From the NCBI GenBank assembly GCA_001247695.2, contig LGRX02010072.1:1-11833 (forward strand): DNA of 11,833 bases, written 5' to 3'. Made by a program: the position numbers and the translations under genes. Source of the stretch: Cymbomonas tetramitiformis. Taxonomy: Eukaryota > Chlorophyta > Pyramimonadophyceae > Pyramimonadales > Pyramimonadaceae. The notes under the pieces are model-generated. The model saw only the letters and a list, made by a program, of their open reading frames with translations, was not told where the DNA came from and did no database searches. How positions within the stretch are numbered: the stretch's first letter is position 1; each line of letters begins with the position of its first letter. Shown here piece by piece: positions 1-7,599 of the stretch.

Positions 1-360
1 CGCTCATCGGGGGGAGATGAGAACCACCAATATTATTTGGTGAAGGCGCTAGGTGGAGTGCATCAAGTGCTAGACGCGGACGGCATCAAAGACGACTACT
101 ACACACAGGGTGTGGGGGGGAGTGCAGGGGCAGGAGTGCATGCTACCCCCGGCGAGTTCGTTGTTGAAGGCAGATTTTTGGAATGGAGGGATGAAAGCAC
201 ATGCACGGAGTACTTTGTAGACAATAGCAGAAAATGTTTGACGTACTCACATCATATAGTGTGTGTGGAAGTGGCTCTGAGGAAGCGCAAAGTAGGCGGG
301 CGGGACTACTTGATAGTACCGGAGCCGGAGCATCAACGTATCCTAGCTGCACTTGTGTAA
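1..360 (+). CDS. 3' end of an unrecognised protein-coding exon (partial)
   Basis: Frame 1 is open from the first base to a TAA at 358-360, giving 119 codons without a methionine start. The exon or gene therefore begins left of the window; an apparent TTG start at 37 is not needed. The composition is protein-like. A Gly/Ala-rich stretch near residues 39-49 (GVGGSAGAGV) is followed by a segment with mixed charged and aromatic residues (GEFVVEGRFLEWRDEST) and a Lys/Arg patch (ALRKRKVGGRDYLIVPEPEH) near the C-terminus. There is no signal peptide, membrane segment or family motif that I recognise. The bases at the left edge are purine-rich and do not resemble a splice acceptor, so the exon probably continues outside. 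The tandem satellite begins about 140 bp after the stop. It could be the tail of a host gene or of a transposon-encoded protein; the sequence does not decide. Confidence 0.45.
   Translation, partial: RSSGGDENHQYYLVKALGGVHQVLDADGIKDDYYTQGVGGSAGAGVHATPGEFVVEGRFLEWRDESTCTEYFVDNSRKCLTYSHHIVCVEVALRKRKVGGRDYLIVPEPEHQRILAALV
108..130 (+). other. G-quadruplex-capable G tracts inside the coding exon
   Basis: Four G tracts lie at 108-110, 114-116, 118-120 and 127-130, separated by loops of 3, 1 and 6 bases. This satisfies the usual G3+N1-7 quadruplex rule. The tracts encode the Gly-rich part of the partial exon, so they may simply reflect Gly codons. Confidence 0.4.
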
Positions 361-498
361 CTTAATCTTTGATGGGTTATAATGGTCCAATATGCTTGCA
401 ATCATAATGCGAAACCCCATAGGAATGCAACGGACATGGGTTGCTTGCGAATTCGATGTTATCGTTGACCTACATGTAGCACAAACCCTGAAACCCTG
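361..498. other. Short spacer between coding exon and satellite
   Basis: No ORF or RNA gene is visible. Two adjacent 8-bp copies of AAACCCTG lie at 483-498. They resemble plant-type telomere repeats (AAACCCT) only superficially, because each carries an extra G. No AATAAA polyadenylation signal is seen after the upstream stop codon. Confidence 0.4.
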
Positions 499-1510
499 AA
501 AATTGCCTGCTCAGGCCCCAGAAACGGCCATTTTGGCCCCCGGCGAGCACCCAAATTAAAATTTCTCATCATTTCTTCCACTAAGTAGTTCGTGATGGTC
601 CTTGAAAGGTCCCACAAAGTTCAAACGCGCGATTCGGATACCTAACTGAAATCCTCTAGCCCCCGCGCACGCAAAATGGCCTGCGCAGGCCCCAGAAACG
701 GCCATTTTGGCCCCCGGCGAGCACCCAAATTAAAATTTCTCATCATTTCTTCCACTAAGTAGTTCGTGATGGTCCTTGAAAGGTCCCACGAACTTCAAAC
801 GCGCGATTCGGATACCTAACTGAAATTCTCTAGCCCCGCGCACGCAAAATGGCCCGCTCAGGCCCCAGAAACGGCCATTTTGGCCCCCGGCGAGCACCCA
901 AATTAAAATTTCTCATCATTTCTTCCACTAAGTAGTTCGTGATGGTCCTTGAAAGGCCCCACGAACTTCAAACGCGCGATTCGGATACCTAACTGAAATC
1001 CTCTAGCCCCGCGCACGCAAAATGGCCTGTCCAGGCCCCAGAAACAGCCATTTTGGCCCCCGGCGAGCACCCAAATTAAAATTTCTCATCATTTCTTCCA
1101 CTAAGTAGTTCGTGATGGTCCTTGAAAGGTCCCACGAACTTCAAACGCGCGATTCGGATACCTAACTGAAATCCTATAGCCCCGCGCACGCAAAATGGCC
1201 TGCTCAGGCCCCAGAAACGGCCATTTTGGTCCCAGGCGAGCACCCCAAACAAAATTTCTCATCATTTCTTCCACTAAGTGACCCGTGATGGTCCTTGGAA
1301 GGTCCCACGAAGTTCAAACACGCGATTCGGACACCGACGGGAAATCCTCTAGCACCCGCGCACTCAAAATGGCCTTTTCAGGCCAAAAACCATCGATTTT
1401 GGCCGCCGGCGAGCCGGAAAATATTTTTTTTTAAAAAAAATTTTCACTCCGAGTCTTACAATTGACCTTAAAAGGTCACACAACTCCAAAAAGTTGCAAA
1501 TGTTGCATTA
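499..1510. repeat. Tandem satellite, 173-174 bp unit, five full copies plus degenerate ends
   Basis: The anchor CAGGCCCCAGAAACGGCC starts at 512, 686 and 859, with a one-base variant at 1032 and a perfect copy again at 1205. A degenerate version starts at 1379. Spacings are 174, 173, 173, 173 and 174. The first four units differ by only a few substitutions. The fifth (1205-1378) is clearly more diverged, and the sixth (1379 to about 1510) is recognisable only in pieces, such as AAAAGGTCACACAACT matching GAAAGGTCCCACAAAGT. Each junction carries an inverted repeat, CAAAATGGCC then GGCCATTTTG with an 18-base loop: 672-681/700-709, 845-854/873-882, 1018-1027/1046-1055 (one mismatch) and 1191-1200/1219-1228. 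The unit is non-coding in all frames as far as I can see. The rightmost unit has an added A/T run at about 1422-1443. Confidence 0.95.
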
Positions 1511-1550
1511 TGCATGTGACCACTTTGTGACACTCGAACTTTTTGCGACG

Positions 1551-1890
1551 GCTCTGGACGTGCTACGCGGATACTAACACTGATATGATAACTTATGTTA
1601 GCATGTTCATATAGTGTCATTAGCATGTCTTTAGCACGCTATGATCGTACTAACAAGTACATACTAAACGCATACTATCGACATGCTATTCACATGTTAA
1701 CGATACGATACTAACGACATGCTATGGACGTACTACATACATACTAATGCCGATACGATAACTGATGTTAGCATGTGCATATAATGGCATTAGTATCCCT
1801 TTAGCATGCTATGCTCGTCGGTGCTAATGATTACGTACTAAACGCATACTATCGATATGCTATTGACATGCTAACGACATACTAATGGCA
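1551..1890. repeat. Second tandem repeat, about 170 bp unit, two diverged copies
   Basis: ATACTAACACTGATATGATA at 1571 recurs as ATACTAATGCCGATACGATA at 1741, exactly 170 bp later. I count about 65 matches over the 78 bases compared from these points, and similarity continues to about 1890. The unit is built from a small vocabulary: TACTAA, GCATGCTA, GACATGCTA and GGACGTACTA. It shares no obvious sequence with the 173-bp satellite on its left. Confidence 0.85.
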
Positions 1891-1912
1891 TGCTAGCACC
1901 GGTGTTAGCATG
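1889..1912. repeat. 24-bp near-perfect palindrome at the end of the 170-bp array
   Basis: The arms around the centre CACCGGTG read CATGCTA on the left and TAGCATG on the right, with one mismatched pair between the core and the arms. It could form a cruciform. It sits where the 170-bp repeat similarity stops. Confidence 0.75.
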
Positions 1913-2096
1913 CACTACACGCATAACACACGCGTATACGCGGGGAACAAAGTTGTGACCAGCATGCTCAACTAAGCAGGTTTGTACACAGGAAAGCAAG
2001 TGAAGACTATTAGCAATACAAACTGAATAAAAAAAGGTATTAATACAGACCATGGTCGATAAAGACCTTGGCCAATGTTCACGGATTCAAGTGATC
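1913..2096. other. 3' flank of the minus-strand gene
   Basis: No gene or clear repeat is visible. Nothing resembling AATAAA on the minus strand was found between the stop codon and the satellite, so the polyadenylation site is not identified. Confidence 0.3.
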
Positions 2097-3547
2097 CTAC
2101 TTTGAGCCATGAAAGGCTTTTTCAACCGCCCCTTTGCGGATGTAGGAGGCGTCAACTACTAGCGCCACCGGCTGCTTCTCCAGGCCGGCGTCCTTTTTAC
2201 CGCGGAATGCGGCGTAAAAGAACTTTTCAAATGCCTTGGCCTCCTTGGAATCCTTCGTCTCGAAAAAGACCTCGGTTTTTTTTATGATTGTGTTCAAAGC
2301 ACCAATGGCTTTCCCACCGAACTCGTCAACGCCGACGGTTCCGGTCCGGTGGTTCACTTTTTTCACCTGAGGAAAAACACTATTCAAGTTAATTGGCAAG
2401 CAAGAAAAAACAAGGGAAACCGTATCGCTGTAATAATATGCTATGAGCATACTAAAGACGTGTTAAAGACGTACTAACTAATAAAAACTTACAGCGAGCA
2501 AGGGAAGAGTTTGCATACCTCTATGGCAAGGAAGAGGGGGGGGAGCTTGAGGGCCTTGGGGTCCTCCCAGTGCCCGACCGTCGCGGAGAGGTCACATGCG
2601 GTGACGGGTGACCTCTCCCGCGAGGAGCGGGACCTCCGCCTTGAGGGACCCACTCGAGGTGAAGTAGCAATCCTCACCAAGGGGGGGATCCACCTCCTCG
2701 TCGTCATCGGTTTTCCGGCAGAACACCCATACGTGTGTTCCAACCGGGTACCTCTTCACGAGGTCGGCGTGATCCTCTTCGTCACTTTCGGAAGGCTCCC
2801 CCCCCTTCTCTTTTTTTCCATGCCTTGATCTTTTGGAGGGAGAGGCTACAACCGCTTGCTCCCCGCCCACCACCTCCTTGGTGGCCTCCTCCTTCTCCTC
2901 CTCCTCCTCAGCCACAGTATGGCTGAGTTGCTTGACCCAATGGTCTAAAAGATAATCGCCTGCAAAAAAGTATTGACATGTTCAGGTAGATATTACGTCG
3001 CTAATATGCTATGAACGTGATATGCTATACTATGCACGTGCTAACGCGGACGTGCAACACGAAAGGTGAACTATGTTATGACAGACGCAGTATGATAAAG
3101 GAGTGATAACGTGGTGCTAAGACAGTCCTAAGCGTTGCAAGAGGCAAGTAGAAACTTACGTGCTTCCAGCAGCGTACCCTTGCCTTCCTCCCAATCCGTG
3201 GGAAGAGACAGGGTCTCGATCCCTGCTGCTTTGAAGGCGGCCATTTTCGCCTTCTCAGTGGGCTCCGATATTTTTAGCCCTTCCGCCCCGTCGACCTTGG
3301 AATACGGGTGGTTGGGACACGGCTTGTGTACCCATTCCTTCCCGTCCTTCAACCATCGCCCATATTTCCACGCGGTGCGGAAGTTATTAATGTCCGCGCG
3401 GACTTTGCCTTGAATGTATGGAACGATTGTGGGGTCGGAGGCGGGGTCGAAACCCGCCTCCTTCGCGATAGTGGGGACCAACTTTGGGTAAAGATCGAAG
3501 GCAAAATTTGATAGAAACAGGTTCAATCGACATGACACATCCTTCAC
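2097..3547 (-). CDS. Three-exon gene for an unrecognised acidic protein, with apparent one-base frameshift
   Basis: In transcript order the exons are 3547-3160, 2959-2519 and 2366-2097. Exon 1 ends before GTAAGT in phase 1. Exon 2 follows TTTTTTGCAG and supplies the two missing bases, forming an Arg codon and reading on as DYLLDHWVKQLSH. Exon 2 ends at ATAGAG before GTATGC in phase 0, and exon 3 begins after TTTTTCCTCAG in phase 0. Exon 2 contains a glutamate run (residues about 147-151), a basic nuclear-signal-like patch KRSRHGKKEK (about 172-181) and an acidic SDEED segment. The frame then hits TGA at 2592-2594, while an excellent continuation (ACDLSATVGHWED) lies in another frame. One extra base in the CCC run at 2606-2608 would explain this. 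With that allowance the product is about 365 residues. I do not recognise the family. The start is unresolved: the frame has no ATG near the 5' end, and 3547 is only a GTG after an in-frame stop, so another 5' exon is likely. It may be a pseudogene, or the shift may be a sequence error. Confidence 0.65.
2367..2518 (-). other. Intron 2 of the minus-strand gene (152 nt)
   Basis: The donor is GTATGC and the acceptor is TTTTTCCTCAG, with phase 0 preserved. An alternative donor GTAAGT lies 24 bases further in. It would need the poorer acceptor GAATAG to stay in frame, so I prefer the first model. CAATTAACTTG upstream of the acceptor could serve as branch point. The middle (plus strand 2440-2480) again carries ATGCTATGAGCATACTAAAG-type repeat words. 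Confidence 0.7.
2960..3159 (-). other. Intron 1 of the minus-strand gene (200 nt)
   Basis: The donor is GTAAGT and the acceptor is TTTTTTGCAG, read on the minus strand. Phase 1 is preserved across the junction. The interior is rich in words such as GCTATGAACGT, GTGCTAACG and GGACGTGC (plus strand), which resemble the 170-bp array at 1551-1890. Confidence 0.8.
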
Positions 3548-3680
3548 AATGAAATAAATTTCGGCGCTTCATCCCAAACGGCATTGCACCACTAGAGCTC
3601 TATTCGTATCGCACCTTTCACATGTAATAAAGATCGAAGGCAAAATTTGATAGGAAAATTTTCAAGTCGGGTAGTCCCAT
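3489..3680 (-). repeat. Partial duplication of the first visible exon's 5' part
   Basis: A 26-bp stretch at 3489-3514 recurs exactly at 3628-3653, 139 bp away. On the minus strand both encode LSNFAFDLY. Similarity continues a few codons 5' (RLNLF versus DLKIF). The upstream copy is preceded by an in-frame ATG at 3678-3680 but runs into a stop three codons after the shared part (DLYYM, then TGA). The outer copy may preserve the ancestral start, with the intervening 113 bp inserted or duplicated later. Confidence 0.65.
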
Positions 3681-3726
3681 CCCGCGTTGGATCGCCAGTC
3701 CACTCCCGTACGTAGGGAGGGTACGG

Positions 3727-3967
3727 AGTGACAATACTTCGCCGTCGGGCGGAGTGTTTTTTTAAAAACATATGCGAGTGATTTTTTTCCCAGTTTTCAA
3801 TGGTCGCACTCGGATTTGTGAACCGCGCCGCCGAGAGTGAAAAAATATATATATGTCACTCTGCAGAGGGACTTTTTTCTTAACACTCGAGAGTGATCTT
3901 GGGTGCGAGTCCCGGGCGGAGCTTTTTTCTCAAGATTTTTGGACCGCGCCGTGAAGAGTGAAAAATG
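3727..3967. repeat. Mosaic of T-tract repeats with a tRNA B-box-like motif
   Basis: GGGCGGAG followed by a T tract occurs at 3747 and 3914 (167 bp apart). An A/T-flanked block (ATTTGTGAACCGCGCCG, then AGAGTGAAAAA) occurs at 3814 and again, slightly changed, at 3935 (121 bp apart). GGGTGCGAGTCCCGGG at 3901-3916 matches the pol III B box (GGTTCGANTCC) except for one base. It is followed by a T6 tract that could act as a pol III terminator. No complete tRNA cloverleaf could be assembled upstream. This suggests a decayed SINE or tRNA-derived repeat, but simple repeats could produce the same look. Confidence 0.4.
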
Positions 3968-4002
3968 TGCATGTCTGTCAGGGTCATGACCGATGACATA
4001 TG

Positions 4003-4060
4003 TGTCATACATGTCATACGTGTCATACCTGTCAGACATGTCATACCATGTCATGTCATA
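4003..4060. repeat. 9-bp minisatellite (TGTCATACN)
   Basis: Consecutive units TGTCATACA, TGTCATACG, TGTCATACC, TGTCAGACA and TGTCATACCA are followed by shortened TGTCA and TGTCATA units. The array leads directly into the 60-bp repeat, whose own ends (TGTCATA...TATGACA) use the same word. Confidence 0.85.
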
Positions 4061-4200
4061 TATTATTATGACAGTCGGTCGTGTCATATATTATTATGAC
4101 AGTCGACAGTATGGTCGATCATGACTGTACATGTCGAGTCGCGTCATATATTAATATGACAGTCGTCAGTACGGTCGACGATGACTGTACATGTCGCCAG
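4055..4200. repeat. 60-bp tandem repeat with embedded hairpins
   Basis: Bases 4081-4140 and 4141-4200 align without gaps with about 50 of 60 identical. A partial copy precedes them at about 4055-4080. Each copy begins with a hairpin of the form GTCATA...TATGAC and contains a second pair-rich part (CAGTATGGTCGATCATGACTG). GGTCATGACC, a perfect 10-bp palindrome, lies just upstream at about 3982-3991. Confidence 0.85.
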
Positions 4201-5400
4201 ATGATAATGTCATATCATCAGGCATCCCTGTCATCGAGAGTTCGTATGTCGAACTCGAAGATGGCAAAGCAAAGATACATCTTGAATACACACAAGAACC
4301 ATCTTGGCTTTCAGCATGCGCGGAAATCGCATGCGCAGCATGAAAGAACTAGTCGTTATTACCATGCTGGTCGTTCAACCTACGTCTCGGGTTCACAACC
4401 CAATGGCGGTACCATCTAAGATGATGGGAGACGTATGGTACAAAAGTGAGGAAGCGTTGTGCTTCAGCAGATCTTCTTACAGAGACTGCACTCACAAACC
4501 CGCTCATCCGTACACTTGCATTGCTGTCCAACTTTGCAGTGTTTATTTGTATACTGATAATATATTCACGGCGCCTGTTTATCTCGCCGTATCAGATGGT
4601 ATTCTAAAAGAAACTCGTCAAGGCACGATACTCGAGAACTCAAGTGGGTGCAGCGATAGGCGTAGCATATTTCATATTGTTCGCAGGTTTGCAGGTGGGC
4701 GCATAAGCGACAGCGCTCGCAGTAATATTGAATATCTGCAGCCCGAATAATATACGCTCGCATATTGACAGCGCAGAGATTGCGCGAGGAGATTTTTCGC
4801 AGCGCACACGCAGAAACAGCTGATCGCACATATACGCAATATGGTGTGCACATGGCATACATCGGCGCAGCAATGAAACGTATTCGCATAAATGGTTCGC
4901 AAATGTATGCATGTTCGCAGATGCGATAAATCAGCGGCGAAATCGTTTTCGCGCGGAAAATCATCAGCGCAGTATCACGATTTTCATAATTGCACTAAAT
5001 TGCTTTTTGTACGGCTTCATACATGTTGATGCGCGATGGTCACTAATTTGCAGATGGCAGCATGCGCGATGGTCGCATATTTTTACAGAAGTGAATCGCA
5101 GCATGCGCGCGCTTGTATGAATCACGTTCGAAAATTGTCCAGAATGATATATTACATAGTGGTCATCGACAGAATTTTGATTCGTATACATGTCAGCGCT
5201 CGTATCATGCGCTGATGAATGGCGACGACAATACATGCTTTTCATCAGCAGCGCGCTCGCATTCGTATGCGACGTACATCAGCGATTTTTGCAAATAATT
5301 CCTTCGCACTGTTTACAATACCAGCGCGTACAATGATTTATGGCCTGTCAGCACGATATACGTTCTTCATGATTTCGTCACATGCGAAGAACGCTCGATT
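4201..5400. other. Gene-free region rich in CGCA/TGCG words
   Basis: Several ORFs of 60-148 codons exist on both strands but overlap each other, lack motifs and have skewed Cys/Arg/His content, as expected of translated repeats. The DNA is dense in CGCA, TGCG, TTCGCA and GCATGCGC. ATGCGCGATGGTC occurs at 5029-5041 and exactly again at 5062-5074. GCATGCGC occurs twice close together at about 4315-4336. I see no RNA gene. Confidence 0.5.
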
Positions 5401-6300
5401 TTAGCGCGTACAATTTTTGATGTGTTTACATGCAGTGAGAAGCACATATGTATACGCGCGTCGAAATCATATGCAGAATGATTGTATACATGCAGGAATG
5501 CTGTGGACACATGATCGTTATGCTTTGGATACATTACCACTATGTTGCTGTGAATGTATTATTATCATACTGCAGCAAATTCCAAAGTGTTCTGATGACT
5601 GCACAAATACTTTAATCATCAGCATTATGCTTATTAGCAGCACAATGATCTGTTCACAACATGTGTGTGCGGATCAGCACACACACACATGCACTTATTT
5701 CACTCACAGCAATCATCAACATGCAGTGCATACACTTTTATACCATGCACATATCTTATGCTGAATGATTGCATTGATTGTAAATTGTACATGCTTTATT
5801 ATACTGTACAGCTTGATCACGATACCAGCTGTAGTACATAGAGCATAAGCATATTGCAGTGAATGCTAGTCTATATTCGAATCCATGTAGCAAAGGGTGC
5901 CTGAAAGTAGTCTTAACACCATAATTAGTTTGTCATGTCCTGGTGGAGCCGAGATGCTCTCCAGATCACATGTACATTCTATGGTGGATTACTGGATGGA
6001 ATGCTCACCTGAGCTTCATGTAAAATCTATCCAGCAACTCATTTTGTAATGAGATTAGCATGAAATTACAATGATACCTAAACTTGATATATCATGTTAG
6101 ATGTAATCCGTACATGGTATGCTGACTGTCTTGCATGATAAATTGTCTCGGATATTGTGATACCCAGAACATATCCTGCAGAGTGTGTACAAGTACACAC
6201 ACACACACACTGGCATAAGTACTAATCAGCAGTACTACACACTGCACATACACTAGCATTCATTATACATGTTGAGATTCACTGACTCAGAGTGAATAGA
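5401..6300. other. Gene-free AT-rich region with (AC)n tracts
   Basis: CA/ACA-rich DNA with a short ACACACACAC tract near 5680-5690 and (AC)8 at 6195-6210. GTGTGTAC at 6183-6190 is followed two bases later by its inverse GTACACAC (6193-6200), giving an 8-bp hairpin at the microsatellite's edge. The 115-codon plus-strand ORF at 5417-5764 lacks any recognisable feature and its residue use follows the CA-rich DNA, so it is not called. Confidence 0.5.
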
Positions 6301-6331
6301 TCAACTATATTGTATATGGTAATATGGATAC

Positions 6332-6361
6332 CACTTTCCAAACACATGTGCGTGGAAAGTG
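6332..6361. repeat. 30-bp interrupted palindrome (hairpin)
   Basis: CACTTTCCA at 6332-6340 pairs with TGGAAAGTG at 6353-6361. The palindrome CACATGTG sits in the middle, separated by two-base mismatches on each side. It adjoins the repeat copy at 6362-6490 and is absent from the related copy near 9310. Confidence 0.8.
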
Positions 6362-6490
6362 TCAATGATGGCGATACATAAGGGAACAGGATAAGACAAC
6401 ATGCTGTAGGGCTGGATGGAGTTATCTCCAGACCCGAAGGCAAAATACTGCACCCATAAAACAGCTGGTAACTGTTGGGTGCAGTCCACT
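6362..6490. repeat. Dispersed diverged repeat, copy A
   Basis: This segment aligns with 9314-9420 in the same orientation. The best block is AACAGCTGGTAACTGTTGG (6460-6478) against AACAGCTGATAACTGTTGG, flanked by GAAGGCA and TACATAAG matches at equivalent places. Short gaps break the alignment. On the minus strand the best block reads PNSYQLFYGC here and TNSYQLLFGC in the other copy. The other frames look similarly conserved, so I cannot show that it was coding. Confidence 0.6.
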
Positions 6491-6990
6491 CGTCTCATCC
6501 CACATATCATCGCTGGAGCAACTACAACAACTACGTTGCATATTGACAGTTGAATCAGACTTGATCAGATCAATTGCATGCAACACACAGATCAGTATTT
6601 ACATGATATCTGACAATAGTGTTAAGGACAAAACACACACATAAATGTGCTGTGTCAAGTTGCTGTGATTATATCCAGCAAAGTCCAGATTTGTTCTAAA
6701 TAAGATATATCACTTTGATAAATCTTAAGAGCACAGACCTATGCTCAGAACAAATCATAGGTTGACAAATATCACTGAAGTGGATGTTCCTGAATGGATG
6801 TTCCCACTTAAGTTGATAAATCTATACATAATCAGAAAAGTACATTTGATGTGCATGGGTTTGAATCAGTAAAACCCAGAATGCTGTCAACCATAAATGT
6901 TGATATACAGCACAACTCACTTATTTGCTATGAAATTTGTCATGTGCAAACGTGAAGTTCCTTCCAGTGATTCTGTACTTTACATTCCAC
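6491..6990. other. Gene-free AT-rich segment with nested inverted repeats
   Basis: GATTTGTTCT at 6688-6697 is the exact inverse of AGAACAAATC at 6747-6756. Nearby, ACCTATG (6737-6743) is the inverse of CATAGGT (6756-6762), so two alternative hairpins compete. TGGATGTTCC is repeated at 6781-6790 and 6795-6804. No ORF of interest is present. Confidence 0.6.
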
Positions 6991-6999
6991 ATATACACT

Positions 7000-7560
7000 G
7001 AGATATGTCACCGAGGCAATATTTTAGATAGCTGAAAAAGCTGTAAAATGGGTAAAAATGCTCCACGCATGATTTCAAAATGAAAAATGTGTGCCCATTT
7101 TATTTAAAATTATGATTCTATACCTATTCAGGTATCAGAAAAACATAATGACCATGGTCATATCTCGTGTAACACCCTAGATATTAGGTGTGTAATATAT
7201 AGGGGTATACATATTGCTGTAACAATAAATCGCTCAAAATGCTGTACGTAAAACACATTTTGAAAATTTCGGATTGATTTTTTTTGCTAAAATGAATATT
7301 TATCTATCAAATAACAATCCCTGATTTATGCAGCATGTGTAACGCCCTGTAACACCCTAAAAATTAAATGTGTGTAACAGGGGTGTAACGTACCTCCTGA
7401 AAACCACCTTACATTCATGTAGGTATTAAATGCAGTTTTGCTTAAAAATCTTTGCAAAAACATTATACTGCTTATTTTTTACCTATATTAGGGTTACTGA
7501 TACCATGTAACACCCTAATCATATTATTGGGTATATGGGCCGCTGTAACCTGACATGCCC
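7000..7560. repeat. Decayed tandem array, about 169 bp period (TGTAACACCCTA family)
   Basis: TGTAACACCCTA or TGTAACGCCCTG starts at 7169, 7338 and 7506, giving spacings of 169 and 168. Each is followed by an A/T stretch, a G-rich word (GGGGTAT, GGGGTGT or GGGTAT) and another TGTAAC or TGTAACG. The intervening parts are only weakly alike (for example AAAATGCTGTACG versus AAAAATGCTCCACG upstream). The array looks old and heavily diverged. A further TGTAACACCCTA lies 10 bp after the 7338 copy. Confidence 0.55.
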
Positions 7561-7599
7561 TAACAGGCCACTATAATTTCGATAAACTTCGTGTTTGGC

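Noticed and set aside
483..498. AAACCCTG x2 as telomeric repeat
   Set aside because: Only two units with an extra G each; too short to indicate a telomere.
2075..2926. Plus-strand ORFs opposite the three-exon gene
   Set aside because: They are antisense shadows; the minus strand has phase-matched splice sites and more protein-like composition.
3797..4087. Minus-strand ORF containing GTRTQDHSR
   Set aside because: This kind of peptide arises from translating the reverse of tRNA-like or T-tract repeats, and the ORF spans several unrelated repeat blocks.
4003..4200. CRISPR-like array
   Set aside because: Units are tandem without unique spacers and the setting is eukaryotic.
4304..4750. 148-codon plus-strand ORF
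   Set aside because: It begins at a TTG, has no motif, overlaps opposite-strand ORFs of similar length, and crosses two compositionally different blocks.
4566..4964. 132-codon Cys/Arg-rich minus-strand ORF
   Set aside because: The Cys, Arg and Ala content follows from repeated CGCA/TGCG words; there is no regular cysteine spacing or domain.
5417..5764. 115-codon plus-strand ORF rich in His, Cys and Thr
   Set aside because: Residue use is explained by CA-rich DNA; no start context, motif or homologous neighbour.
5860..5890. TTCGAATCC resembling a tRNA T loop
   Set aside because: The flanking bases do not pair as a T stem and no acceptor or anticodon arm could be found.
5930..6010. Possible third copy of the dispersed repeat (plus-strand SWWSRDALQITC versus WWSPTVISC)
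   Set aside because: Peptide resemblance is short and the underlying DNA does not align convincingly.
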